A program made the position numbers and the translations under genes. DNA of 64,000 nucleotides. It comes from Sediminibacterium sp. (GTDB taxonomy: Bacteria > Bacteroidota > Bacteroidia > B-17B0 > Aurantibacillaceae). The notes below the pieces were generated by a model. That model was not told the origin of the DNA. It saw nothing but the letters and a program-made list of their open reading frames with translations, and did no database searches. Position 1 is the first letter of the stretch; every line of letters starts with the position of its first letter. Where the stretch lies: NCBI GenBank assembly GCA_030054095.1, contig JASGCO010000016.1, forward strand, positions 1 to 64,000, given 5' to 3'. Below, piece by piece: positions 9,071 through 17,810 of this stretch.

Positions 9071-9784
9071 TTAAGCAATATTATGGTAAACAGCCTCTAT
9101 GTCGTCATCTTCCTCCATCTTCTCTATCATGGCCATTACCTCAGCTTCCTGCTCCGGTGTTAATTCTTTAGTTGTAGTAGGAATATAGACTTTACTGGTT
9201 TCCGTTACATTTAACTTACGTTCCTCCAGTGCCGCCTGCATTTTTCCAAAATCAGCAAAAGCGGTTTGTATAATATAGGTATTGGTTTCCTCGTCAAAAT
9301 TCAGTTCTTCCAGTCCAAAATCAATCAATTCCAGTTCCAGATCGTCTTTACTCATGGCAGGCGCTTCTATTTTAAACATCACCTTATGCTCAAACATAAA
9401 ACTTACCGATCCGTTGGTTCCCAAAGCGCCACCCGCGCGTGAAAAATACATACGCACACTGGCTACCGTACGCGTAGGATTGTTAGTAGTCGTTTCTACC
9501 AGAACCGGAACGCCATGGGGGGCATACCCTTCGTACACCACCTCTTCATAATTTTCCGAATTCTTTTCACTCGCCCGCTTAATAGCTCCCTCCACATTCG
9601 CCTTTGGCATATTTACTGCCTTGGCATTCTGCATAATCATACGTAAACGCGGATTACTCTCCGGGTTAGGGCCTCCGGCTTTTACAGCAATCACAATCTC
9701 TCTTCCTATCTTGGTAAATGCCTTGGCCATTTTAGCGTAACGCTTAAACATGGTGGCTTTGCGCTTTTCGAAAATACGTCCCAT
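9071..9784 (-). CDS. yebC: YebC/TACO1-family translation/regulatory protein
   Basis: A 237-aa YebC/PmpR family protein. These have been described as DNA-binding regulators, and more recently as ribosome-associated factors helping translation of proline-rich stretches. The sequence shows the family N-terminus (MGRIFEKRK, then MAKAFTKIGREI), the conserved NPRLRMIMQNAKAVNMPKAN region, EGYAPHGVPVLVE and GGALGTNGSV. It ends with an acidic tail (EKMEEDDDIEAVYHNI). Full length. The gene is the first of a two-gene operon with recJ. The -7 element at 9805 places transcription start about 14-16 nt before the ATG. Confidence 0.95.
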   Translation of the reverse strand: MGRIFEKRKATMFKRYAKMAKAFTKIGREIVIAVKAGGPNPESNPRLRMIMQNAKAVNMPKANVEGAIKRASEKNSENYEEVVYEGYAPHGVPVLVETTTNNPTRTVASVRMYFSRAGGALGTNGSVSFMFEHKVMFKIEAPAMSKDDLELELIDFGLEELNFDEETNTYIIQTAFADFGKMQAALEERKLNVTETSKVYIPTTTKELTPEQEAEVMAMIEKMEEDDDIEAVYHNIA

Positions 9785-9804
9785 TTCTCGTAAAATTTAG
9801 TTTA

Positions 9805-9812
9805 CAAATTTA
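9805..9812 (-). promoter_or_regulatory. Promoter -7 element of yebC-recJ
   Basis: TAAATTTG on the minus strand matches TAnnTTTG exactly. It gives a leader of about 15 nt to the yebC ATG at 9784. No TTTG -33 box is seen at the expected distance; that region is the end of the glycosyltransferase gene. Confidence 0.5.
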
Positions 9813-9826
9813 AAAAAATACCCGGA

Positions 9827-11137
9827 TTAAGCCGATATTTTGTCTAATAAAGCCGCCAAACGGCCCGTAAGCGCTTTACGGCTGTAACGGCTAATAACCT
9901 GTTCGTTCCGCTGCGGCTGATCGCCCCTAAACAACTTTATTATGTTATTCTTTAATACCTGTTTATCGCCAAAACCACTAATGTAACCACCACCGGTTTC
10001 ATTTAAAATAGCCGCCAGGTCGCCATCAGTAGGCCCTATAGCCAATACAGGCACACCGGCCAAAAGGTATTCAAAAAACTTACCGGTTAATATGCCTTTG
10101 GCGTTTTTGGTTTGATTTACCAGTAATAAATTTACATGACTCCTGCACAGTTCTTTTACCACCTCCGCATGCGGCAAATAATCAATCCGGATGACAAATG
10201 GCTCCAGTCCTAACTGTTCAATACTTTCATTAACCGCTACATCCACCTTTCCCACCAGTTTAATACGCATCCGCGCCGCAAACTCCGGTTGTTCCGCAAT
10301 CAACTCCTTTAACACCTCCCATAACAGCAAAGGATTTCTGCTTTTCACCAGTGTACCAATATGCGCTATTGTAAAAAACGCATCTCTGGAAATACCCGCT
10401 GTATCTTTCAAATCACTTTCATCGTAACCATTCGTAATCACATGAAATTTAGCGTTTTGTGAAGCATCGTGTAAAATTTCCTTAAACTCTTCGCTCATGG
10501 TTTCACCAATACTAATAACAGCATCGCTTTCCTTTAGTACCGCTTTCTCCAGTTTCCGGTGTTTCGCATCGGCCCAAGCCGTTAATTTCAAGTCTTCGTA
10601 AAAATCAATATTGGTCCATGGATCTCTGAAATCAGCTATCCACGGTATAGCAGGAAACGCGTTCTTTAATCCTCTTGCAATCAAATGCATACTATGTGGC
10701 GGCCCACTGCTGATCATGGCTTGAACCGGCGAATCCGCAAGATACGTTGATAAAAAACGAACCGAAGGTTTAATCCAGAATTTGCGCGCGTCGGGGATAA
10801 AGAAATTTCCCCTGATCCACACCGCAATACCCGAAAGTGTGCTGTTCTTTTTGCTTTCACTTAAAAACCCCGCGTTAATTTTTTCGTTTTTTTTCTGCCC
10901 TATAAATTTTTTATACACATCATAAGGTTCCCATATCGGGGTCTTTATCACCTCCAGACCTGAAGGGATATCATTCTCCAGACTTTTATCCTCTACCGGC
11001 ATTTCTCCGTTCTCTACTGTGTAAATAACAGGCTCCCACCCATACGCGCGAAGGTAACGTGCAAACTTAAGCCAGCGCTGAACACCCGCTCCACCGCTGG
11101 GTGGCCAGTAATACGTTAAAATTAAAACCCGTTTCAT
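9827..11137 (-). CDS. Glycosyltransferase, GT4-like
   Basis: A 436-aa GT-B fold glycosyltransferase. The N-terminal domain opens with LILTYYWPPSGGAGVQRW, typical of family 4 enzymes that act on surface polysaccharides, and has WIADFRDPW at about residue 165. The C-terminal domain shows the donor-binding region (IAHIGTLVKSRNP, and GILTGKFFEYLLAGVPVLAIG with its conserved E). It is cytoplasmic or at the inner membrane face. Donor and acceptor are unknown. It stands alone rather than in the sugar cluster at 45-48 kb. A perfect -7 element lies 47 nt upstream. Confidence 0.88.
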   Translation of the reverse strand: MKRVLILTYYWPPSGGAGVQRWLKFARYLRAYGWEPVIYTVENGEMPVEDKSLENDIPSGLEVIKTPIWEPYDVYKKFIGQKKNEKINAGFLSESKKNSTLSGIAVWIRGNFFIPDARKFWIKPSVRFLSTYLADSPVQAMISSGPPHSMHLIARGLKNAFPAIPWIADFRDPWTNIDFYEDLKLTAWADAKHRKLEKAVLKESDAVISIGETMSEEFKEILHDASQNAKFHVITNGYDESDLKDTAGISRDAFFTIAHIGTLVKSRNPLLLWEVLKELIAEQPEFAARMRIKLVGKVDVAVNESIEQLGLEPFVIRIDYLPHAEVVKELCRSHVNLLLVNQTKNAKGILTGKFFEYLLAGVPVLAIGPTDGDLAAILNETGGGYISGFGDKQVLKNNIIKLFRGDQPQRNEQVISRYSRKALTGRLAALLDKISA

Positions 11138-11183
11138 GCGGAAACGAAGATAAGATTTGTAGGAGACATTTACAGTACCTTTC

Positions 11184-11191
11184 CAAAATTA
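11184..11191 (-). promoter_or_regulatory. Promoter -7 element of the GT4 gene
   Basis: TAATTTTG on the minus strand is an exact TAnnTTTG match. It predicts a leader of about 40 nt to the ATG at 11137. No -33 TTTG is visible. Confidence 0.45.
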
Positions 11192-11245
11192 AAAACCGTA
11201 TCTGTTAGTATTTTCTCCATCAGGCGCATCCACGTTTCTACCCTC

Positions 11246-11279
11246 ACCTTTTCCAAAGTTACAGAACTTTGGAAAAGGT
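11246..11279. repeat. Perfect 15-bp inverted repeat
   Basis: ACCTTTTCCAAAGTT (11246-11260) and AACTTTGGAAAAGGT (11265-11279) are exact reverse complements with an ACAG loop. Neither strand has a T-run after it, so it is not a classical intrinsic terminator. It stands directly beside the GC-rich repeat at 11301 and may be part of the same mobile or structural unit. Confidence 0.75.
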
Positions 11280-11300
11280 TTGCCCTCCTCACGTGGCCGG

Positions 11301-11430
11301 GCTTTACGCTTTAACCTGCTTGCCCGTTGCGGTTTTTGCTACGGCTCCGGTGGCTTCTTAGGTCGCCCCCTCGCTCGCGCAAAATCACGCAACGTTCAGC
11401 GCAGGGCTGCCGCTTCAATCCCTATGCGGA
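11301..11430 (+). repeat. GC-rich dispersed intergenic repeat, copy 1
   Basis: A non-coding stretch that is clearly more GC-rich than its AT-rich surroundings. It aligns over about 120 nt with the reverse complement of 48791-48915. The two share an identical 16-nt block, GGCTGCCGCTTCAATC (here 11405-11420), plus the block CGCTCGCG followed by AAAA, and several shorter matches in the same order. An open frame across it is a by-product of base composition. I cannot name the repeat family. The wider 341-nt gap 11138-11478 holds only the -7 element, the hairpin and this repeat. Confidence 0.7.
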
Positions 11431-11478
11431 AAGGAGTATCGGGCCGATGGTGTTCTACTTTAAAAAAGAGAATGCCTC

Positions 11479-12060
11479 CTAATCTATCCCCATGTCTTTT
11501 GTAAAGGAATACTCCGCTTTTATGGCGTACACATCTATTCCCAAACAATCTTCAAGTAGTCCCATTACCGCCATCAATACGTCTGTTCGGGTTAATAACG
11601 CCTCTCGGGTAAGCAGGCGCTTATAATTAAATGCTACCACACACCGGCAAAAATCAGATACCCTTACCTTGCAAGGATCGTACCGCTCCATGGCCGGTAC
11701 CGTAAACAGAGAATATAAACCTGTGGCCTTTTTTGAACAGATAACCGACAGGGGTAATTCTAATGCCAGATACTGTTTCAACGTTTGAAACAGCGAGTCG
11801 TTAAAAGGCAGCAATACTTCCGCCAAATACTGTGTTTCTGTTACCGCGCCATTGTATAAACTATGTTCTTGTATAAACGCCTTTACTTTGTTATAAACAG
11901 CGCTATAAACAGCACTACGCGTATCTTCCAGAGCAAGTGTTAGGGCTATATAATCTACTAATTCGTTTACCGTCCCTACCTTTTCCGCTACTTCATTTGG
12001 AATAGAAATACCAAAAAACTGTTCCACCTCTTCTATAAACATTACCGAATCCAGGCCCAT
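11479..12060 (-). CDS. Acyl-carrier-protein-like protein
   Basis: A 193-aa protein whose first ~38 residues look like the second half of an acyl carrier protein. GLDSVMFIEEVEQFFGISIP matches the DS phosphopantetheine-attachment motif and helix II, and TVNELVDYI matches helix IV. The ATG lies directly before GLDS, and an in-frame stop with no start codon between lies upstream, so helix I is absent. The remaining ~150 residues are Cys-containing, mostly helical and unfamiliar to me. It may carry an acyl or other thioester-linked group for a specialised pathway, but no ketosynthase, ligase or transferase is nearby. It could instead be a structural relative without the cofactor. Function unknown. 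Confidence 0.6.
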   Translation of the reverse strand: MGLDSVMFIEEVEQFFGISIPNEVAEKVGTVNELVDYIALTLALEDTRSAVYSAVYNKVKAFIQEHSLYNGAVTETQYLAEVLLPFNDSLFQTLKQYLALELPLSVICSKKATGLYSLFTVPAMERYDPCKVRVSDFCRCVVAFNYKRLLTREALLTRTDVLMAVMGLLEDCLGIDVYAIKAEYSFTKDMGID

Positions 12061-12092
12061 AACTAATACTGCTAACGTTAATCTACACCACT

Positions 12093-12127
12093 AAAATAAA
12101 AAGTCCTGTTGCAAAACACAACAGGAC
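12093..12127 (-). terminator. Intrinsic terminator of the T9SS propeller gene
   Basis: A perfect 9-bp stem, GTCCTGTTG (12103-12111) with CAACAGGAC (12119-12127), has a 7-nt loop. On the minus strand it is followed by TTTTTATTTTA. It lies just past the stop of the gene ending at 12161. Confidence 0.85.
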
Positions 12128-12160
12128 ACATAAGACAGGAACATTTACTACAAAACCTGC

Positions 12161-14373
12161 CTAATATTTTAATAGTTTCTGAACAACCGTTTCCCCCTCT
12201 CTACTGAATACAATCGTGTACATACCAGCAGGTACATCTGCCAGATTTATGATCTTACTATCCTCACAATAGCCGCTTATAATCTTCTCTCCCAAAGTAT
12301 TTATAAAACCATACTGCCAGGTTCCATCTACACGTATAACCAGCTGCTCATGGGCCGGATTGGGATACATGCGTAACATAGCCGCTCCCGATTCAATTAC
12401 ATCCAGTCCTGTACAAGTGCTTACATTCTGTACATAAGTCGCGCTTCCCGAACAACCATTCGTTCCTGTCCCAACAACGGCATACGTGGTTGTGGTTACC
12501 GGCGAAACCGATAACGTTGACCCATTCACCACTCCCGTCCAGGTATAAGTAACAGCCCCCGAGGCGCTTAAGGTAGCAGACTGTCCCACACAAATGACAG
12601 AAGCCGTGGAACTCACATTCACAACAGGTAATGCACCCACCGTTACCGTTAAGGGCACTTTTCCCGAAAGCCCGCACCCCGTTGTGTCTGCGACATAATA
12701 CGTTACCACGCCCGATGTAGTTTGCACGGCAATGTATAAGAGGCACCACTCGCTAACAAAACTGAAGAGGTATTGGAGGCATACCAGTTCACGGTTCCGG
12801 TTCCAGAAGCCATCAGCACAACACCTTGTCCCTGACAAATGGTGGTATTGCTAACTATCGGAACCAGCAATGGTGTATTACACGGCTTGTAATTAATCAG
12901 AAACCCATTTACATTGTTAGGCCCCGCAGTAAGGTTAAGCGTTGTTACCGGATCCGGATCAAAATCGTCGGTATAGCCAAAAGAACCCGCCACAATAATT
13001 TCACTCGAATCATTCACACATAAATTTGTCATCCCGGGCCCAGAATTATATCCACCACCAAAAGCACGTGCCATAGCGTACGTATTATTGGCGTTCATCT
13101 TCGTAAAAAATAGTGCACCGGTTGCCGGAGGCGTAACCGTAAATGATCCCAGAGGATTCAGATTGGCGGTACCAAAAAATACCCCGCCTATATACACATT
13201 ATTATTATGATCGGTAACCAAATCCTGCAAAGCATCATTACTTCCCCCTCCCAATTGCCAGGCCGAGGTAACACTACCCGTAAGCGGATTTGCTTTTAAA
13301 CAAAAAATATCATTACTGGTTCCTGTTAAACTGTTATTGGTAAGCGTAAAACTTCCACCAGCTACAAAATTAAGATCCGTAAAATCACCGCCAATTAAAA
13401 GTTCATTTGTAGTGGCGTTAAACACCAGGCGCGACACATTTGACTGATACGTTGGTCCCCCGAATACTTTAGCCCACTGATAAGAACCACCAGAAGCATA
13501 TTTAGCGACAAAGGCGTCCGATCCGCCCGCCACGTTAGCTACCGTAGCCGTAGCTGCCGAAGGATCAAAATCCGGATTCCCATTGTAATAACCACCAACA
13601 TATACATTACCCGAAGCATCACAGGCTATAGCGTTGCCCACTTCCGTGCCGGTAGCCGTATTCGATAATTTATACGCGTTCACATAAGCACCAGTAGACG
13701 CGTTTAGTTTCCATACAAAAACATCGGGCGCACTGGTGTTTCCCGCGCTCATATTTACCACAGAAGCCCCCGGATCAAAATCAACGGTCCCACGGAATTC
13801 GCCTGTAACATATACCGAGGCACTACTCTGATCGTAAGCTATATCAATCGCCTTATCCTGATTGGCACCACCTGCTCTGGCATGCCATTTATAATTCCCC
13901 ATAGAGTCCAGCTTAATTACAATGGCATCGGCTGTCCCCATACTGAATGGCGACACATTAACAAGACCAACGCCAGGATCAACTGCCATAGATGTACTAA
14001 ACCATCCCGCCAGATAAATATTTTTGGCGTTATCTGTAATCATTCGCTCAATAGTAAAAGTAGAACTGTTGTTGAAACCCTTAGCCCATAACAATTGCTG
14101 CGCTGTGGTAATTCGCCGGATGAAAACAAACCCTGTAACCGTACTGGTTCCTGGTCCCGGATCAAGGTCAACCGGTACACCTGCCTGAAAACCCGCGTTA
14201 AATAGTGTCGCTTTGCTGGCAACGGTTTTACCACCCAAACTGTAATTGGTGTTATTTGACGCAGTCACTCCGATTTTTTCGGCCCATCTTAAAGCATAAG
14301 CCGGTTGTGCCAAAAGCCGGCCGGTTAAACACAAAACCAGACCTGTAAAGAATACGTAAATTGTTTTTTTCAT
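12161..14373 (-). pseudogene. Frameshifted T9SS-sorted beta-propeller protein
   Basis: Two overlapping frames together encode one exported protein of about 740 aa. The first part (14373 to about 12730) has a signal peptide (MKKTIYVFFTGLVLCLTGRLLAQ). It then has repeated blocks of the SBBP/propeller type (IYLAGWFSTS, VYVTGEFRGTVDFDP, VYVGGYYNGNPDFDP) that build a beta-propeller. The second part continues an Ig-like region (VVTYYVADTTGCG) and ends in a type A T9SS sorting domain (MYPNPAHEQL). The break is at 12727-12729, where inserting one base after CC would join ...SYTLP to VQTTSGVV. Whether this is a real mutation or a sequencing error cannot be told. I chose the ATG at 14373, which begins the signal peptide. 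The promoter carries the 21-bp direct repeat at 14432. Confidence 0.85.
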
Positions 14374-14422
14374 AGTAATATATTTATTCACCAGCAAAGG
14401 AATAGATTCACATTGGCCGCGT

Positions 14423-14461
14423 CAAAGAAACCTTGTGAAAGGGTGTTCTCATCTTGCGAAA
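14423..14461 (-). promoter_or_regulatory. Promoter with 21-bp-period direct repeat, site A
   Basis: Half-sites CTTGTGAAAGG (14432) and CTTGCGAAATG (14453) lie exactly 21 bp apart. One base below the first is TTTCTTTG on the minus strand (14423-14430), 7 of 8 with the TAnnTTTG -7 element. There is no separate -33 box; the repeat occupies its place. This predicts a leader of about 40 nt for the gene starting at 14373. A 21-bp direct repeat is the known architecture of LytTR operators. Confidence 0.65.
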
Positions 14462-14505
14462 TGCTAACCACAGTCGCAAAACAGAAAATGATCCATTCCT
14501 TACAA

Positions 14506-14874
14506 TTAATGTGCATCATCTTTAAACACCAGCGCGAAACGATCGGATAATATGAGTTGCTCAAACATAGGTTTAATGGCACGGGATACAGGCACTGCGT
14601 CAGTACGTCCATTTAGATACAGTTCACCATCCGAACGGTTATACCTCACTACACATTGCAGGTTAACGATATACGAACGATGGACTTTAAAAAAATGAGA
14701 AAAACTTAACAGCCGCTCTATACTATGCATGGTATTAGAAACCAGTAACGATTCTCCGGTGGTGAGAACAACCCTGCAATAAATATTTTCAGCTTCTACT
14801 AAAACAACATCCTGTATACCTACAAAAACTAAATCTCTGCCTACTTTAAAAGCTATACGTTCTAACTGATTCAT
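14506..14874 (-). CDS. LytTR DNA-binding domain protein without receiver
   Basis: A 122-aa single-domain LytTR protein (motifs VVLVEAENIYCRVVL and FFKVHRSYIVNL). I start at the ATG at 14874, where the family fold begins; a longer frame adds 38 upstream codons of no recognisable content that would overlap the neighbouring promoter. There is no receiver. It is divergent from the TPR histidine kinase at 14979 and lies just above the T9SS propeller gene. Direct repeats stand on both sides of it (14432 and 14918). It is the best candidate, with the response regulator at 18115, to bind these repeats. I infer that, since neither protein has been matched to a site. Confidence 0.9.
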   Translation of the reverse strand: MNQLERIAFKVGRDLVFVGIQDVVLVEAENIYCRVVLTTGESLLVSNTMHSIERLLSFSHFFKVHRSYIVNLQCVVRYNRSDGELYLNGRTDAVPVSRAIKPMFEQLILSDRFALVFKDDAH

Positions 14875-14917
14875 AACCTGCAAAACACTAAATAGTGTTC
14901 CACTTTCCGAAAAAAAA

Positions 14918-14949
14918 CTTGTGAATGGTATTAACAGACTTGTAAAATG
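14918..14949. promoter_or_regulatory. 21-bp-period direct repeat, site B
   Basis: Half-sites CTTGTGAATGG (14918) and CTTGTAAAATG (14939) lie 21 bp apart in the 104-nt gap between the divergent LytTR gene (14874) and kinase gene (14979). On the minus side the -7 position reads TTTTTTTC, a poor match. On the plus side TATATTGG (14954-14961) is 7 of 8 with TAnnTTTG. The site could control either gene or both. Confidence 0.6.
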
Positions 14950-14978
14950 TAAGTATATTGGTAATTGTTGCCACCTGT

Positions 14979-16877
14979 ATGAAACCACACATTTTTATCA
15001 TTGTCTTGAGTATTTTTTATAGTACAATTAACAGAGCACAGCATTCAGAGTCACTTGCCGGCGACAGTCTTTTAACCGCATTACGCCTCCATCCGCAAAA
15101 AGACACCACACGCTGTATGCTGTTAATTACCTGTTACGAAGAAAACCGTAACGATAAAGATGTGCAACACCTGAATCTTGAACTGAAACAACTTCTGCTC
15201 GAAATTTTAAATACCCCCTCCCTTCAGCAAACCGACCGTAAATGGTACATCAAACTGTTACTATCGGTTCTTCTTTATGAGGGACAAGATATATTAAAGC
15301 ACACCGCCAACTACTCCCGCGCCCTGCATTCCTTCTTCGAAATGCTGAAATATGCCAACTTGATTAATGATAACGAAGGGCGGGCCGGGGCTTATAATGA
15401 CATATCCACAACCTACTTTAAACAGAAATACTATGCCGAAAGCATTGATTACTGCCTTAAATTCATAGCCCTTTCAAGGCAAATGAACGACAGTATTTTT
15501 ATTAGCTCCGGCTTAAGCAATCTGGCCCATACTTACCTTACTATCAATGAAACTGAAAAAGCAGAAAAAGCTTATAGAGAAGCCCTCGTGATCAAAGAAA
15601 AAGCAGAACCCAAACGACTGGGAATTATTTACAACGGATTAGGCAATGTATGGCGTAAACGCGGGAATGCCGACAGTGCCCTTTACTACTACAAAAAAGC
15701 GCTCGATCTCAATGTAGCACTACGCCTTAAACGGTTTTATGTCCGTAACTACGAAAATATAGCCTTAATTTATCTGGAAGGTAAACAAATGCAAGCGGCA
15801 GAAGACTACGCATTAAAAAGCCTGAAAACAGCACAGGAAATAAATGAACCGGAGCACATTAAAACGGCCGCCGGCATACTCAGCGAAATTTATCAGAATA
15901 CGGGCCGGTATAAAGCGGCGTATGACATGATAAAATTATCGTCGGCTATGAAAGACAGCATTGTAAATGATGAAAACAAACAATCGTTACTGAAAGCTGA
16001 AATGAACTACCAGACACAATTAAAAGAAGCGGAAATAACACAACTGGAACAACAGCACCAAATCACGCGTCTCCAATCAGAGCGGAAGAATTTTATCATT
16101 TATGGCATTGGCGCACTGTTATTAGTTCTGATACTTATTGCCTGGTTTACCTTTAGTCGCTACAAAACCAAAAAACAAAACGAATTACTGAAACAAAAAC
16201 TCCACGATGAAGCGTTATTACGGAAAACAGAATTTAAAGCCGCGCAAAGCGAAATAAAAGCCATAAAAAGCCAGATGAACCCGCATTTTTTTTACAACGC
16301 GCTTAATTCGATACAAGGCTTTATTTTCAGTGATGAAAAAGAAAAAGCCAGCGAATCCATTGGCATTTTCAGCGAACTAAGCCGCACCATACTAGAACAC
16401 TCACGGCACACCGAAGTAAGCGTTCAGGACGAAATAGAACTATTAACTGCTTATTTAAAACTGGAATGCATGCGGTTACCAAAAATAACGTACAAGATTG
16501 ACGTAGATGAAAGTGTAGATAGTTACGCTATCTATTTACCGCCCCTGATTTTACAGCCCATTGCCGAAAACGCCGTTAAACATGGTCTGGCCAATAAAAC
16601 CGGAAATGGACACATTCGTATCCGGTTCGGGAAACAAAACGATTATCTGAACATTTCTATAACAGATGACGGAATCGGACGTAAAGCTTCTGGAAAATTA
16701 AACAAACTGATTAACAGAAAAGGATCTTCATTTAGCACAGACGCCAATTTAACCCGTATTGAACTGTTGAATGAGAATTTAGACCGCAAAATTCTAATTG
16801 AAACTATTGACAAAGAAAACGAAGCAGGGGAAGCATCGGGGACACTGGTAAATATCCGCATTCCCATTACAGAATAA
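14979..16877 (+). CDS. TPR-containing sensor histidine kinase
   Basis: A 632-aa membrane sensor kinase. A signal-like N-terminal segment is followed by tetratricopeptide repeats (about residues 60-320, e.g. AGAYNDISTTYFKQKYYAES and GIIYNGLGNVWRKRGNADSA). Then come a coiled coil, a transmembrane helix (FIIYGIGALLLVLILIAWF, about 370-388) and a cytoplasmic His_kinase domain. That domain has the phosphoacceptor histidine in SQMNPHFFYNALNSIQ and an ATPase part with the N box PPLILQPIAENAVKHGL and DDGIGR. The TPRs would face the periplasm. Kinases of this class pair with LytTR regulators; the candidates are 18115 and the receiver-less 14506. I start at the ATG at 14979, which opens the signal segment. 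Confidence 0.9.
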   Translation: MKPHIFIIVLSIFYSTINRAQHSESLAGDSLLTALRLHPQKDTTRCMLLITCYEENRNDKDVQHLNLELKQLLLEILNTPSLQQTDRKWYIKLLLSVLLYEGQDILKHTANYSRALHSFFEMLKYANLINDNEGRAGAYNDISTTYFKQKYYAESIDYCLKFIALSRQMNDSIFISSGLSNLAHTYLTINETEKAEKAYREALVIKEKAEPKRLGIIYNGLGNVWRKRGNADSALYYYKKALDLNVALRLKRFYVRNYENIALIYLEGKQMQAAEDYALKSLKTAQEINEPEHIKTAAGILSEIYQNTGRYKAAYDMIKLSSAMKDSIVNDENKQSLLKAEMNYQTQLKEAEITQLEQQHQITRLQSERKNFIIYGIGALLLVLILIAWFTFSRYKTKKQNELLKQKLHDEALLRKTEFKAAQSEIKAIKSQMNPHFFYNALNSIQGFIFSDEKEKASESIGIFSELSRTILEHSRHTEVSVQDEIELLTAYLKLECMRLPKITYKIDVDESVDSYAIYLPPLILQPIAENAVKHGLANKTGNGHIRIRFGKQNDYLNISITDDGIGRKASGKLNKLINRKGSSFSTDANLTRIELLNENLDRKILIETIDKENEAGEASGTLVNIRIPITE

Positions 16878-16901
16878 CCCCCGTTTTGGCATAAACGGGG
16901 G
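16878..16901. terminator. Strong hairpin between convergent genes
   Basis: CCCCCGTTT (16878-16886) pairs perfectly with AAACGGGGG (16893-16901) around a 6-nt loop. It begins right after the kinase stop codon and lies before the convergent gene ending at 16934. No long T-run follows on either strand, so its strength as a terminator is uncertain. Confidence 0.6.
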
Positions 16902-16933
16902 GTTAACTACACATCAGTAAAATGCTGTTTATG

Positions 16934-17716
16934 TTATTTTATCGTCCGGGTTGTCCCGTCCATATCTTTAGTAGCTGTTAAAATTAAAGGCCCCCGGCTG
17001 TTTTTTACGTTGTAAAAAATACTGCACCCCACACACAGTTTCACATCATCACTTTGTCCCTTTTGAACCCGGAAAGAAGTGTTATCTTTTGAACCCGGGG
17101 CCTTTTGATAAAATAATTCCAGAACATCGGCCGTCGCATTTTTGATATTCAGTTTAATTTCCGCGTTTTCTTCCTTTGCCACCGAAGTTGTTACCGGTCT
17201 TGCATTTGACGAAGATTCTGTTGGCGCGCCACTCATTAAACTATTATAAAACGCCTCTGATTTTTCCTTTGATGTAAACTTAACGTAAGTAGCCATGGTT
17301 GTACTCTTATCATTCAATGATTCGTGCGTTTTATAATAGCGGTCAATCTTGTTATTAGAATCATCATAATCACTATTTACTTTTATCTGAAAATCGTAAA
17401 AAGCATCTTTATCCGGTTTACTGATCTTGATTTTCGGATGTTTGTAAGCTATTCTGTAATTCTGAACGGTCTTAAGCTCTCCTTTTCGGAATGCCTCGTT
17501 AGTGGCATATAAGGTATCGCCTGCAATTTTTGCATATATCCTTACACTATCTGTTTCTGAATACAATATATACACCCCGCTTTTCCATGTGGCCAGATAG
17601 TTACCGTAAATGGGATAAGTTGATTTACCAATTGTTCCTGTTTTCTGCGCGTTAAGCATCACCCAGTGCCCCGTTAACAGCAGAATAAGCGCGCTCTTAA
17701 AAATTGTCTTTTTCAT
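16934..17716 (-). CDS. Secreted protein of unknown function
   Basis: A 260-aa protein with a clear signal peptide (residues 1-23, MKKTIFKSALILLLTGHWVM). I recognise no domain. The first 140 residues are rich in Lys, Tyr and Asp. A linker rich in Ser/Thr (about 165-185) leads to a C-terminal beta-rich part with two nearby cysteines (LCVGCSIFYNV) that may form a disulfide. No T9SS sorting domain is visible, so it probably stays in the periplasm or the envelope. The promoter carries the cleanest copy of the 21-bp direct repeat (17779), which ties it to the same regulon as the T9SS propeller protein. Confidence 0.75.
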   Translation of the reverse strand: MKKTIFKSALILLLTGHWVMLNAQKTGTIGKSTYPIYGNYLATWKSGVYILYSETDSVRIYAKIAGDTLYATNEAFRKGELKTVQNYRIAYKHPKIKISKPDKDAFYDFQIKVNSDYDDSNNKIDRYYKTHESLNDKSTTMATYVKFTSKEKSEAFYNSLMSGAPTESSSNARPVTTSVAKEENAEIKLNIKNATADVLELFYQKAPGSKDNTSFRVQKGQSDDVKLCVGCSIFYNVKNSRGPLILTATKDMDGTTRTIK

Positions 17717-17769
17717 AATTGTTATTTGTTACTTTTTTTTGCAAAGGTGCGCTGTACCCATCCGTTTCT

Positions 17770-17810
17770 CAAATCTACCTTGTCAACCGTTTAAATAACC
17801 TTGTCAATTG
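17770..17810 (-). promoter_or_regulatory. Promoter with 21-bp-period direct repeat, site C
   Basis: ACCTTGTCAA occurs at 17777-17786 and again, identical, at 17798-17807, a 21-bp period. One base below the first CTTG half-site lies TAGATTTG on the minus strand (17770-17777), an exact -7 element. The predicted leader to the ATG at 17716 is about 47 nt. The spacing between repeat and -7 element is the same as at site A (14432). Confidence 0.7.

Noticed and set aside
11280..11504. 74-aa frame across the GC-rich repeat
   Set aside because: Arg-rich composition typical of GC-rich non-coding DNA; the region is a repeat shared with 48791-48915 in the other orientation.
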